A DNA stretch of 64,000 nucleotides, taken from assembly GCF_014190775.1 (NCBI RefSeq), contig NZ_JACHVP010000006.1, positions 91,113 through 155,112 on the forward strand, in the 5' to 3' direction. Under the pieces are notes generated by a model. That model had not been told where the DNA came from, made no database searches, and saw nothing but the letters and a program-made list of their open reading frames with translations. Both the position numbers and the translations under genes were made by a program. Positions 30,928-39,218 of this stretch are shown one piece after another. The DNA is from Leifsonia aquatica. GTDB lineage: Bacteria; Actinomycetota; Actinomycetes; Actinomycetales; Microbacteriaceae. Position 1 is the first letter of the stretch. Every line of letters starts with the position of its first letter.

Positions 30928-32099
30928 GGGGCCAGGGGCGCGGCCGGGTCCGCGACCGCGACGGGCTCGGGGCCGGGGTCGTTGGCGGGCGGAGTTCCGT
31001 GCACCGTGCGCAGCATCGCGGTGACCATCGCGTTCGCGACCGCGATGAGCGGCACCGCGAACAGCGCGCCCGGGATGCCCGCGATCCCGGTGCCCGCGGC
31101 GACGCCCACGACGACGGCGAGCGGATGCACCTTCACCGCTCCCCCGACCAGCAGCGGCTGCATCACGTGCGCCTCGAGCAGGTGCACCAGCAGCACTCCG
31201 GCCAGCATGATGATCGCCTGCACCGGACCGGCGAAGACCAGCGCGATCACGACGGCGATGATGCCCGACACGATGGCGCCGATCACCGGGATGAACGAGG
31301 CGAGCAGCACGACGACGCCGATCGGGATGGCCAGCGGCAGCCCGAGGAAGAACGCCACCAGCCCGATCCCGACGCCGTTGGCCAGCGCGACCAGGATCTG
31401 CACGCGCACGAAGCTCGACAGCGTGGTCCAGCCCGCGTCACCCGCGGCCGAGATCGCCGGGCGACCGCTGCTCGGGAAGAGGCGCGTGATCCAGCGCCAG
31501 ATGCCCCCGCCGTCGATGAGCATGAAGATCGTGGCGAACACCGCGATCAGCGCGCCGGCGAGGAGGTGTCCGGTGGTCGAACCGACCCGCACCGCGCCAC
31601 CGATGATCTGGCCGCTGTCCTTCGTGATCAGGTCGCCCGCGCTGGAGATGTAGCCGGCGAGCTGGGCGTCGCTCACGCTCCACGGCGGCTGACGCAGCAG
31701 GTCGCGCACCCGGTCGTACGCGGCGACCGACTCGCGCTCCAGTTGCGGGAGTCCCGCCCGCACCTGCCACACCACGAGCAGCACGAGCGCGCCGAGCACG
31801 GCCGCGAACGCGACGAGGGTCAGCAGGATCGCCAGCCATTTCGGCCAGTGGCGGCGGACCAGGGAGGCGACGACCGGCTGCAGCAGCGCCGACACCAGGA
31901 GGGCGACGAGCAGCGGGATGACGATCTCCTGGAACACCATCACCAGGTAGATCACCACGGCCGCGAGCCCGACGATCACGAGCAGGCGCCAGGACCATTC
32001 CGACGCCGACCGCACGCCGCTCGGGATGGTGGAGTTCGGGCCGGTCGATCTCGAGGCGGACGCACCTCCCGGTCGCGGACGATTCCAGCGCAGCTCCAT
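30918..32099 (-). CDS. AI-2E family (PerM-like) transporter
   Basis: A 393-residue membrane protein of the AI-2E exporter/PerM family. About eight helices are seen: an N-terminal group (about residues 38-80 and 88-110), a long soluble loop (115-180), then a C-terminal group with LASFIPVIGAIVSGIIAVVIAL and HLLEAHVMQPLLVGGAVKVHPLAVVV, both family landmarks. The ATG at 32099 has GGAG 8 bases upstream. The substrate in actinobacteria is unknown; the autoinducer role of the name is not established here. A family-1 palindrome lies upstream and a family-2 palindrome at its stop. Confidence 0.9.
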   Translation of the reverse strand: MELRWNRPRPGGASASRSTGPNSTIPSGVRSASEWSWRLLVIVGLAAVVIYLVMVFQEIVIPLLVALLVSALLQPVVASLVRRHWPKWLAILLTLVAFAAVLGALVLLVVWQVRAGLPQLERESVAAYDRVRDLLRQPPWSVSDAQLAGYISSAGDLITKDSGQIIGGAVRVGSTTGHLLAGALIAVFATIFMLIDGGGIWRWITRLFPSSGRPAISAAGDAGWTTLSSFVRVQILVALANGVGIGLVAFFLGLPLAIPIGVVVLLASFIPVIGAIVSGIIAVVIALVFAGPVQAIIMLAGVLLVHLLEAHVMQPLLVGGAVKVHPLAVVVGVAAGTGIAGIPGALFAVPLIAVANAMVTAMLRTVHGTPPANDPGPEPVAVADPAAPLAPET

Positions 32100-32195
32100 C
32101 AGCGGTCTCCTTTCGAAGGGACCACCTCATCATCTCCGCGCCGCGCCCGCGCGTAAAACCGTTGACTTCGCGGGGCGGAGGTGGGGATGCGCACG

Positions 32196-32252
32196 CACAT
32201 TCGTGCCGAATGTCGCGTTTGGCGGCGCCAAAGTCGACATTCGGCACGAATG
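32196..32252. repeat. Intergenic palindrome family 1, copy A
   Basis: Arms of about 25 bases (ATTCGTGCCGAATGT... and its near complement) pair with two mismatches around a short GGC loop. Each arm holds a smaller inverted repeat ATTCG-N3-CGAAT. It lies 10 bases beyond the MHS transporter stop. Confidence 0.9.
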
Positions 32253-32262
32253 GAGGCGGCGG

Positions 32263-33591
32263 CTACTCGCCGTAGAAGACGCCGTGGCGCCGCTTGGCCA
32301 GCAGGTACAGCACCAGGCTGATCGCGCAGAGCACCGCGACGTAGATCGGGAACACGCTGCCGAGCCCGACGCTCTGCAGCCAGACGAACAGGTAGGAGGC
32401 GGTGCCGCCGAAGAGGGCGACGCCGATGCCGTACCCGATGCCGACCGCAGTGCCGCGGCAGTACTGCGGGATGAGCGAGTTGGCGACGGTGTTGTAGATC
32501 GTCAGGTTGAGCAGCAGCACGAGCGAGCCGCCGAGCATCACACCGGCGAGGGAGCCGACGCCGTTGCCCGTGTAGATCAGCACGAGGAAGATCGTCGGGA
32601 TGGCCAGGGCCCGCCCGAGCACGAACCAGCGCGAGAGCGCCCACTTGTCCAGGAAGCGGCTGAGCACGAGTGCGCCGACCGTCAGGATGATGCTGAGGGT
32701 GGTGCTCACCGCGAAGACGCTCGTCGGGTCCTCGCCGTACGAACCGGTCGCCAGCGAGGGCAGGCCCGACAGCCAGGTGTAGTTGTAGGCCTGGATCGCG
32801 CCGACGACGAAGACGACCGCGACGATGCTGAGCCAGTAGTGCTTCACGCCGCGCCACACGCGGATCGACTCCGTGCGGGTGGCGATCGTCCCCGGGTCGG
32901 CCGCGCCGTCCTCGGAGCCCAGGGTCTCGGGCAGCGAGCGCCGCAGCCAGAGCACGATGAAGCCGAGCAGGCCGCCGAGGATGAAGGGGATGCGCCAGCC
33001 GTACGCGGTCATGCCGGCCGGCCCGAGGAGCGCGCTGGCCGTGAACGCGGTGAGCGGCGCCAGGAGGTTGCCGAGGTTGTTGAAGAACGCCATGAATCCG
33101 GCGACGTAGCCGGGACGGTCGGGCACCAGCTCGACGCCGTACGCGTTGCTGAGCGGTGCCTCGATGCCGGTCGAGAACCCCTGGACCAGACGGAGGACGA
33201 GCACGATGACGCCGGCCCAGATCCCGAGCACTTCGTGGGTCGGGAGGAAGCCGATGATCAGGCTGGCCAGTGCCGTCGCGCCGACGGCCCAGAGCATGAC
33301 GACCTTGCGGCCGATCCGGTCGGCGACCAGGCCGAATACGACGCCGCCGACGGGCCGCGCGACGAACCCGACCGCGAACACGGCGAGCGAGTTCAGCGTG
33401 GAGGCCGCCGGGCTGGAACCCGGGAAGAAGGCGTTGCCGATGTAGACGGACAGCAGCCCGAACATCGCCCAGTCGAACCACTCGAGCGCGTGCCCGGCAC
33501 TGAGCGCGAAGAGGTTCCGGGTGGTGTGCGGCCGGGCCGCGGTGGGGACGGCGGAGGCCGAGGGGGCCGCGGTGTCCTGGTTTTCCAACAT
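32263..33591 (-). CDS. MHS-type MFS transporter
   Basis: A 442-residue major-facilitator permease of the metabolite:H+ symporter subgroup. Landmarks are GHALEWFDWAMFGLL at the first helix, ADRIGRKVVMLWAV in the loop after helix 2, LRLVQGFSTGIEAPLSNAYGVELVP and the GWRIPFILGG motif. The ATG at 33591 is preferred to one at 33612 because GAAGGAG is 8 bases upstream. A minus-strand promoter with the 18-bp palindromic site (33666-33683) stands upstream, the same site as before the MBL-hydrolase operon, so it is probably the uptake system for the substrate of that operon. Substrate is likely an organic or sugar acid (inference). Confidence 0.88.
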   Translation of the reverse strand: MLENQDTAAPSASAVPTAARPHTTRNLFALSAGHALEWFDWAMFGLLSVYIGNAFFPGSSPAASTLNSLAVFAVGFVARPVGGVVFGLVADRIGRKVVMLWAVGATALASLIIGFLPTHEVLGIWAGVIVLVLRLVQGFSTGIEAPLSNAYGVELVPDRPGYVAGFMAFFNNLGNLLAPLTAFTASALLGPAGMTAYGWRIPFILGGLLGFIVLWLRRSLPETLGSEDGAADPGTIATRTESIRVWRGVKHYWLSIVAVVFVVGAIQAYNYTWLSGLPSLATGSYGEDPTSVFAVSTTLSIILTVGALVLSRFLDKWALSRWFVLGRALAIPTIFLVLIYTGNGVGSLAGVMLGGSLVLLLNLTIYNTVANSLIPQYCRGTAVGIGYGIGVALFGGTASYLFVWLQSVGLGSVFPIYVAVLCAISLVLYLLAKRRHGVFYGE

Positions 33592-33665
33592 TCTGTGAGC
33601 TCCTTCGCTCATCGCAGATCGGGGGACGGGTTGGGTGGTTCACGGAGGGGGTCGAGATGCCTGAC

Positions 33666-33683
33666 AAAACTATAGTATAGCGA
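33666..33683. promoter_or_regulatory. Palindromic GntR-type operator/promoter site 1
   Basis: AAAACTATAGTATAGCGA, identical over 18 bases to 41787-41804. The core CTATAGTATAG is a palindrome around a central G. On the minus strand it contains TATACT, a good -10 box for the transporter; it also lies 29 bases before the divergent deaminase-like gene. The likely binder is the GntR protein at 41852. Confidence 0.75.
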
Positions 33684-33711
33684 TAACGACCTCCAGAGAA
33701 AGGGACCGACG

Positions 33712-34125
33712 ATGGTTCAGATGATCACGGCTGCGGACGAGAAGCTCATCGCGGAGGCGTCCGCGCTGCTCGTCCGCGTGCACGATGCCGCCATTACGCG
33801 GGTCGCCGCCGCGGCGCTCGGGAAGTCGGGCGCGGTGCACCTCGGCGTCAGCCTCCGCTCCCCCCGCGTTAGCGTCTGCGCGGAGAGCACGGCCGTCGCG
33901 AACGCGAAGGCCGCCGGTGAAGAGGCGGTCGAGACGATCGTCGCCGTCGGCCTCGGCGAGGACGGGGTGCCAGTCGTGATCAACCCCTGCGGTGTGTGCC
34001 GCGAGCTGGTCCCGGCCGTCGCGCCCGGCGTGCGCGTGCTCGTGGACGACGGCGGCGACGTGGTCGCCGTCGGCTCCCCTGACCTCCTGCCGATGCCCTG
34101 GAAGCGGGCGCGCTCGTACGACTGA
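33712..34125 (+). CDS. Cytidine-deaminase-like zinc enzyme
   Basis: A 137-residue protein of the cytidine/blasticidin-S deaminase fold. The catalytic signature is VCAESTAVANAKAAG (Cys-Ala-Glu, with Cys replacing the His of many deaminases, about residue 56) and the zinc pair PCGVCRE (about residue 94). Length fits tetrameric CDA. The ATG follows AGAAAGGG. It is divergent from the MHS transporter and sits on the same operator region. A nucleoside hydrolase is next to it, so handling of a pyrimidine nucleoside is possible, but substrate is not assigned. Confidence 0.85.
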   Translation: MVQMITAADEKLIAEASALLVRVHDAAITRVAAAALGKSGAVHLGVSLRSPRVSVCAESTAVANAKAAGEEAVETIVAVGLGEDGVPVVINPCGVCRELVPAVAPGVRVLVDDGGDVVAVGSPDLLPMPWKRARSYD

Positions 34126-34150
34126 GCCCACCCGCTCCGCGAGGAGCGGT

Positions 34151-35137
34151 TCATCGCCAGGGAAGCGGCCGGCGCAGCACGTCGCCGATCAACTCCAGCA
34201 CGCCGTCGAAGTCCATGTCGAAGATCACCCGGTGGAGGGGCCGCGTCTCCCCCTTCACCGGGTGCACGCCCGCGAGGTAACGGTCGCCGGTCTGCGGATC
34301 CTCGAAGGTCTGCAGCGGGCGCTGCACCGAGCCGGTCACCAGCTCCGGCCGCAGCAGGCTCGCCACGGCGAGGCTGTCGTTGATGCCCATGGTGCGCTTG
34401 CCGTCGGGCCGCGGGTAGGAGCGCGTGTAGAAGCCGGCGTAGTCGGCGCTGATCTTCGTGATCAGCTCCGCGGGTGCGAACCCGGTCGACGCGGCGATGT
34501 CCAGGAAGAACTCCTCCGGGACCATGGCCTGCCGCGTCACGTAGGGCCCGCACCAGGTGATGTCCCCCTTCCGCTTCGCGACCTCCTGGGCCGCATCGAT
34601 GTCGAACGAGACGTTGGGATCGCGGGAGACGCGGAAGCGGCGATCCGCCCACGGCTCGGTGTCTTGGTAGAGCGCCGGGCCGAGCGTGCCGACGATGGTC
34701 GTGCTCCTCAGGCGCTCCATCAGCGCGGGGTCGGTCCGCAGTGCCGTCGCCAGGTTCGTCTGGGGCCCGAGCGCGACGTAGTCGATCTCGCCCTCGTGCG
34801 CGTCGACGAGGTCGAGGAGGATCGGGATGCCGTTCGGCTCGGCCGGCACCGGCGTCCGCGGTCGCAGGCCGGTGTTGCCGAACCCGTCGTCACCGTGGAT
34901 GCCCGCCGACAGGCGCAGCTCCTGCTCCAGCGGCGCGTCGCAGCCGCGATAGACCGGCACGTCCTCGCGTCCGCAGGTGTCGAGCACATAGCGCGCGTTG
35001 TCGGCGGCGCGATCGCCGTACGTGTTGCCGAAGACGCTCAGCACGGCCAGGATCTCGACCTCGGGATCGGCCGCCAGCAGCATCAGGGCCAGGGCGTCGT
35101 CCACGCCGGTGTCGGTGTCGACCACCACTTTTCTCAT
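34151..35137 (-). CDS. Nucleoside hydrolase (inosine/uridine-preferring family)
   Basis: A 328-residue enzyme that splits the N-glycosidic bond of ribonucleosides. The N-terminal calcium-binding signature VVDTDTGVDDALALMLL (residues 4-20) is intact. The C-terminal HRVIFDMDFDGVLELI and the mid-protein YVALGPQTNLATAL are also typical. The ATG at 35137 is preceded by GAGAAGGAGACT. The longer frame upstream is a shadow of other genes. It is the last gene of the long minus-strand operon. Together with the deaminase-like gene it suggests a nucleoside or ribosyl-linked substrate; base specificity cannot be read. Confidence 0.9.
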   Translation of the reverse strand: MRKVVVDTDTGVDDALALMLLAADPEVEILAVLSVFGNTYGDRAADNARYVLDTCGREDVPVYRGCDAPLEQELRLSAGIHGDDGFGNTGLRPRTPVPAEPNGIPILLDLVDAHEGEIDYVALGPQTNLATALRTDPALMERLRSTTIVGTLGPALYQDTEPWADRRFRVSRDPNVSFDIDAAQEVAKRKGDITWCGPYVTRQAMVPEEFFLDIAASTGFAPAELITKISADYAGFYTRSYPRPDGKRTMGINDSLAVASLLRPELVTGSVQRPLQTFEDPQTGDRYLAGVHPVKGETRPLHRVIFDMDFDGVLELIGDVLRRPLPWR

Positions 35138-35181
35138 CGTTCCAGTCTCCTTCTCGGTTCGATTCCCGCGAGCGGTCGTGC

Positions 35182-35859
35182 TCACGGTGTGCTCAGTCCG
35201 GCGGCGGCGAACGCGTCCTGCGCGGGGGCGCCCGTCAGGGCTCGGGCGAAGTCCTTCGCCGCGTCCGGCGCGCCGGTGCGGGCCCCGATGGCGAATCGGG
35301 CGTACGCCTGCAGCTCGTGCGGGATCGGCTCGACGATGTGCGGGCCGGCGACGGACCGCAGCTCGCTCACCTGCTGGATGGCGACCTCCGCACGGCCGTC
35401 GACGACGGCTTCGGCGGTCAGACCCGACTCGAAGCGCACGGCGCGCTCGTCGATGCGGTCCAGCAGGCCGCGCGTGCGGAGCACCTCCATGAAGTGGAGT
35501 CCGCTCGCTCCGGAGAGTGTGTAGGCGACGGCGCGGGCGGCGAGCAGATAGTCCAGGAACGTCGACGCCGACGGGTCGGCGGGGGCGGGGGTCGCGGGGA
35601 GCCGCGCGAACCCGACCGCCGAGACCGCGATGTCGGCGATCGCCTCCCTGTCGACCACGCCCTCGACGGCGAGGTCGCGGACGGACGACGAGACCCCGAG
35701 CACGAGGTCGGGCCGCTCCCCCGCACCGATCCGCTGCAGGAGCTTCGAGGTGGGCTCGAACGTCGCTTCGACGCGGACGCCGTGCGCGCGCTCGAACGCG
35801 GGGATGACGGTGTCGACGAGAGGCTGGCGGACGACGAGCCCGCTGTAGAGGGTGATCAC
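35182..35859 (-). CDS. Cytoplasmic solute-binding-protein-like protein (ModA-like fold)
   Basis: A 225-residue type-2 periplasmic-binding-protein fold: ITLYSGLVVRQPLVDTVIPAFERAHGVRVEATFEPTSKLLQRIGAGERPDLVLG at the start, and FMEVLRTRGLLDRI in the middle. There is no signal peptide or lipobox: the GTG at 35859 overlaps the aldolase stop (GTGA) and the fold begins at residue 2. There is no ABC permease next to it. It may act as an intracellular ligand-binding or regulatory protein of the catabolic operon. Upstream residues in the open frame are shadow of the aldolase gene. Confidence 0.8.
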   Translation of the reverse strand: MITLYSGLVVRQPLVDTVIPAFERAHGVRVEATFEPTSKLLQRIGAGERPDLVLGVSSSVRDLAVEGVVDREAIADIAVSAVGFARLPATPAPADPSASTFLDYLLAARAVAYTLSGASGLHFMEVLRTRGLLDRIDERAVRFESGLTAEAVVDGRAEVAIQQVSELRSVAGPHIVEPIPHELQAYARFAIGARTGAPDAAKDFARALTGAPAQDAFAAAGLSTP

Positions 35860-36512
35860 GGCGTGAGGGCCTTTCCGGTCGGGGCGGCGGACCGCGGGGC
35901 GGCGGACCGTAGGGCGGCGACCTGCGCATCGGAGAGCGGCGCCGTCGGCAGTCCGCGGGTGAGGAGGAAGAGCTGGGCGGTGTGCTCGAGCTCCTCGAGG
36001 GCGTCGAGGGCCGCATCGAGGTCGGCGCCCGCCACGACGGGGCCGTGGTTGCGCAGCAGGAGGGCGTGGGAGGCGCGCGCGGCATCCTCGACGGCCGCGG
36101 TCGCTGCGGGATCGCCGGGGGCCGCGTACGGCAGCAGCCGCAGCGATCCGACGCGCATCCCGTAGTAGGCGGTCAGCGGAGGGAGAGGCCGCTCGGGATC
36201 GAGCCCGTCCAGGCACGACAGGGCGGCGGAATGCACCGAGTGGGTGTGCACGACGGCATTCGCCTCGGGGCGCACCCGCAGCATCGCGACGTGCAGGAAC
36301 GCCTCCTTCGTCGGCCGGGGGCCGGCCAGATGGCGCCCGCTCGCATCCACCACGGAGAGCGCATCGGCTCGTACCTCACCGAGGCTGACGCCGGTGGGCG
36401 TGACCAGCACGCGATCCCCGTCGCGCACGGCGAGGTTGCCGGTGCGTCCGTGTGTGAGTCCGCGGCGGTGGATGTCGTGAGCCACGCGCTCGATGGCTGC
36501 GGCGGCGGTCAT
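35856..36512 (-). CDS. Class II aldolase/adducin-family protein (OtnC-like)
   Basis: A 218-residue zinc enzyme of the fuculose-phosphate aldolase/OtnC family. Motifs are HGRTGNLAVRDGDRVLVTPTG (residues about 21-41), zinc ligands in AVVHTHSVHSAALS (about 89-100), and LLLRNHGPVVAG (about 153). OtnC decarboxylates 3-oxo-tetronate 4-phosphate made by OtnK, the neighbour upstream (four-base ATGA overlap). The pairing supports the tetronate assignment over fuculose or ribulose phosphates, though substrate specificity needs the whole pathway. Confidence 0.87.
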   Translation of the reverse strand: MTAAAAIERVAHDIHRRGLTHGRTGNLAVRDGDRVLVTPTGVSLGEVRADALSVVDASGRHLAGPRPTKEAFLHVAMLRVRPEANAVVHTHSVHSAALSCLDGLDPERPLPPLTAYYGMRVGSLRLLPYAAPGDPAATAAVEDAARASHALLLRNHGPVVAGADLDAALDALEELEHTAQLFLLTRGLPTAPLSDAQVAALRSAAPRSAAPTGKALTP

Positions 36513-37756
36513 GCGTCCGCCCCGATCACGGCCGGGTCTCGGAGGGCGACGTCGACGAACAGTCCGGGCTCGCCGAAGTTGCCCGACTTCAGCACGAGAT
36601 GGAGGTCGTGCGCGACGTCGTGGATCCAGGGTGCGCCGAGCGCCGCCTCCTCCCCCACGACCGCGACCCGCGTCCCGAGGGCGTGGATCACCGCGCCGGA
36701 GGTCTCGCCTCCGGCGACGAGCAGGCGCGTGACACCGTGTTCTGCGAGCCCGTGGGCGATCAGCCCCGCCACCTCTTCGTAGAGCTCCGCGGCTCCGTCG
36801 ACGGAGGCGTCCCGTTCCTCCGCCGTGCTGGAGGAGTAGAGGAGTGCCGACGCGGTCGCGGGCAGTCGGTCCCACCAGGCGAGCGCCTGTTGGGCCAGCC
36901 CGGCCGCGGTGTCGCCGGATGCCGCGACGACCTTGTACGTCGGCGCGCCCTCCTCCCGGAAGCGAGCGATCTGCTCCAGGGTGCGCCGCGAGCAGCTTCC
37001 GGCGATGATCGCCGTTCGGGCTGCGGGCGGACGGGTTGCCGAGGCATCGGATCGGGGGCGACGACGGGCGATCGCTCCGATCAGTCCCGCCGAGCCCGCG
37101 ATCAGGGGCGCGTCGCCGATCGCCTCGGCGAGCGCCGCGAGGTCGTCCTCGGACACGGCGTCCGCGACCAGGTGGGTCGTGCCGCCCGTCTCGGCGGCGG
37201 TGATCGTCTCGCGGATGAGCTCGGCGCCGGCCCGCACGATGTCGAGGGGCAGCAGCCCGACCGGCCGCTCGGCCTGCGGCGCCAGGAGGCGCGGCACGGA
37301 CGAGTCCCGCATGGGGGTGATCGGGTGCTCGCGCATGTGCGTCTCGTTCAGCAGGGTGTCCCCGACGAAGAGGTGCCCCTGGTAGACGGTCCGGCCGTGC
37401 AGCGGAGCGGCGGGCGTCGTCACGACGGTCCGCGCCCCGAGCCGCACGGCCAGAGCTTCGGTGACCGGCCCGATGTTTCCCTCCGGAGTGGAGTCGAACG
37501 TCGAGCAGTACTTGAGGTAGAACTGGTCCGCCCCGACCCGCTGCAGGGCGTCGAGCGCGGTGAGGCTCTGGGCGACCGCGTCGGCGGCCGGGAGCGAGCG
37601 CGTCTTCAATCCGATCACGACGGCGTCGGCGTCGATCACGACCTCGTGGTCGTCCACCTCGGCGGTGAGGGTCAGGAGGGTGCGCAGCCCGGCGCGGCTC
37701 AGCGCGGCCGCGACGTCGGTCGCTCCGGTCACGTCGTCGGCGATGACGCCGATCAT
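36509..37756 (-). CDS. otnK: Four-carbon acid sugar kinase (OtnK-like, DUF1537)
   Basis: A 415-residue kinase of the DUF1537 family, with N-terminal nucleotide-fold motif MIGVIADDVTGATDVAAAL, FYLKYCSTFDSTPEGNIGPVTEAL (about residues 80-103), and C-terminal LLVAGGETSGAVIHALG (about 343). These are family signatures of 3-oxo-tetronate kinase. It phosphorylates 3-oxo-tetronate at C4 before OtnC acts. Overlaps the aldolase gene downstream and the racemase-like gene upstream by four bases each, so the operon is tightly coupled. Confidence 0.9.
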   Translation of the reverse strand: MIGVIADDVTGATDVAAALSRAGLRTLLTLTAEVDDHEVVIDADAVVIGLKTRSLPAADAVAQSLTALDALQRVGADQFYLKYCSTFDSTPEGNIGPVTEALAVRLGARTVVTTPAAPLHGRTVYQGHLFVGDTLLNETHMREHPITPMRDSSVPRLLAPQAERPVGLLPLDIVRAGAELIRETITAAETGGTTHLVADAVSEDDLAALAEAIGDAPLIAGSAGLIGAIARRRPRSDASATRPPAARTAIIAGSCSRRTLEQIARFREEGAPTYKVVAASGDTAAGLAQQALAWWDRLPATASALLYSSSTAEERDASVDGAAELYEEVAGLIAHGLAEHGVTRLLVAGGETSGAVIHALGTRVAVVGEEAALGAPWIHDVAHDLHLVLKSGNFGEPGLFVDVALRDPAVIGADA

Positions 37757-38415
37757 CGGGACTCCTCGGCGATCTCGGTGGCCAGCCGGCGGGCGGCCGC
37801 ACTCGGGCCGTCCAGGACGGGCGCCCCGAACCGCGCTGCGAGGGCGCCCGCCGCCGCGGCCAGGGAGTACTGCCCGAGCACGACGAGGTCGTACGGTTCA
37901 GCGACACCGGCGATGGCCGCCCCGAGCACCTCGTCGAGGCTCTCGCCCTGCGGGGGACGCGCCGCTGCGCGCACGACCAGCGGCGTGACCGACGCAGCCG
38001 AGCCGGATGCGGCCAGCACGGCCGAGAGTCGGCCGGCGCTGTCGGCCGCCGCGGATTCGAGCGATGCGACGAGCAGGATCCGTGATGCCTGTTGCTCCGC
38101 CGCCTCCGCGAAGAGCGGGCCGTCGGCGGAGAGCACCGCGACCCGATCGGTCGCGCGGTCGCGCACGTCGGCCCGGGTGCCGAACTGCGAACACGTCAGC
38201 AGGACGCCGTCCGCGCCGCCGGCCAGGGCGAGCTCGATGAGATCGTCCATGCGGGCGGCCAGCGGTGCCGTGATACCACCCTGCTCCTCGGCGTCGGCGA
38301 GCAGCCGGTCGTCCAGGAGGTTCCAGACGGTCGTGTCCGGCAGGGCCGTCGCGATCGCAGCGGCAGCAGGGGGGATGGCGAGCGGGGTCGCGCTGATCAA
38401 TGCGATCTTCGTCAT
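37753..38415 (-). CDS. Aspartate/glutamate racemase-family protein
   Basis: A 220-residue protein of the Asp/Glu/hydantoin racemase fold: MTKIALISATPLAI, LLTCSQFGTRADV (first catalytic Cys, about residue 75) and LVVLGQYSLAAAAGAL (where a second Cys is usual but Gln-Tyr-Ser stands here, about residue 180). Loss of the second Cys argues against classical two-base racemisation and suggests an isomerase, decarboxylase or a diverged role. The ATG overlaps the upstream isomerase gene. Its presence beside OtnK/OtnC/OtnI is a known loose association in acid-sugar operons. Confidence 0.8.
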   Translation of the reverse strand: MTKIALISATPLAIPPAAAAIATALPDTTVWNLLDDRLLADAEEQGGITAPLAARMDDLIELALAGGADGVLLTCSQFGTRADVRDRATDRVAVLSADGPLFAEAAEQQASRILLVASLESAAADSAGRLSAVLAASGSAASVTPLVVRAAARPPQGESLDEVLGAAIAGVAEPYDLVVLGQYSLAAAAGALAARFGAPVLDGPSAAARRLATEIAEESR

Positions 38416-39218
38416 CGTGCGATCCTCTCGGTCCAGGCGAGGCCGTCGAGCGTGCCGGCGACGGGGCCGTACTCGCAGCCGACCCATCCGTCGTACGGGC
38501 TGGCGGCGATCCGCGCCAGGACGCGGTCGAACGCGATCTCGCCGGTGCCGGGCTCGCCCCGGCCCGGGTTGTCGGCGATCTGGATGTGGGCGATGCGCGG
38601 CAGGAGGCGCTCGAACCGGTCGATCAGGTTCCCGCCGTCGACCTGCGCGTGATAGACGTCGAACAGCACGCCGACGGTCTCGGGATCGACGGCCTCCGCC
38701 ACTGCGGCCGCGGTCTCCATCGAGGCGAGTCCGTATCGGGGCTGATCGCGCTTGTTGATGGGCTCGAGCGCAACACGCACGCCGGCGGCGCGGGCCTGCT
38801 CGGCGGCCCAGCCGATGTTGGCGACGTAGGTCGCGAGGGCGAGATCGGGATCCGCGTCGGCGGGACGCAGCCCGGACATCACATGGATGACCGGGGTGTC
38901 GAGCACCGCCGCGTACTCCAATGCCCGGAGCACCCCCTCCCGGAACTCCTCCCGGGCACCGGGCACGTACGCCGCACCCATGATCGTGGCCGATCCCGCC
39001 GGCCCCGCCGGTGTGTTGATGAGCACCTGCTCCAGTCCGGCGTCGTCCAGCAGCCGGCGTACGGTCCCGGCCGGGAGCTCGTACGGCGATGCGAACTCCA
39101 CGCCGGTGAACCCCGCTCGGGCGGCGGCGTCGAAACGCTGCTCGAACGGCACCTCGGTGAAGAGCCATTTCAGGTTCGCCGCGAGCCGCACCGGCCCGGC
39201 GGTGGTCTCGACGATCAC
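38412..39218 (-). CDS. Hydroxypyruvate isomerase-like TIM barrel (OtnI-like)
   Basis: A 268-residue sugar-isomerase-like TIM barrel with NLKWLFTEVPFEQRFDAAARAGFTGVEF (typical start), ALEPINKRDQPRYGLAS (metal-binding Glu, about residue 143), FDVYHAQVDGGNLID and HIQIADNPGRGEPGTGEI. OtnI-type enzymes isomerise 2-oxo-tetronate to 3-oxo-tetronate, the OtnK substrate. The GTG start at 39218 overlaps the dehydrogenase stop as GTGA. The pathway order dehydrogenase, isomerase, kinase, aldolase is therefore complete in consecutive genes. Confidence 0.88.
   Translation of the reverse strand: MIVETTAGPVRLAANLKWLFTEVPFEQRFDAAARAGFTGVEFASPYELPAGTVRRLLDDAGLEQVLINTPAGPAGSATIMGAAYVPGAREEFREGVLRALEYAAVLDTPVIHVMSGLRPADADPDLALATYVANIGWAAEQARAAGVRVALEPINKRDQPRYGLASMETAAAVAEAVDPETVGVLFDVYHAQVDGGNLIDRFERLLPRIAHIQIADNPGRGEPGTGEIAFDRVLARIAASPYDGWVGCEYGPVAGTLDGLAWTERIAR

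Noticed and set aside
34151..36085. Apparent 644-residue single protein
   Set aside because: Only the part from 35137 is a real protein (nucleoside hydrolase); the upstream part is out-of-frame reading of two other genes.
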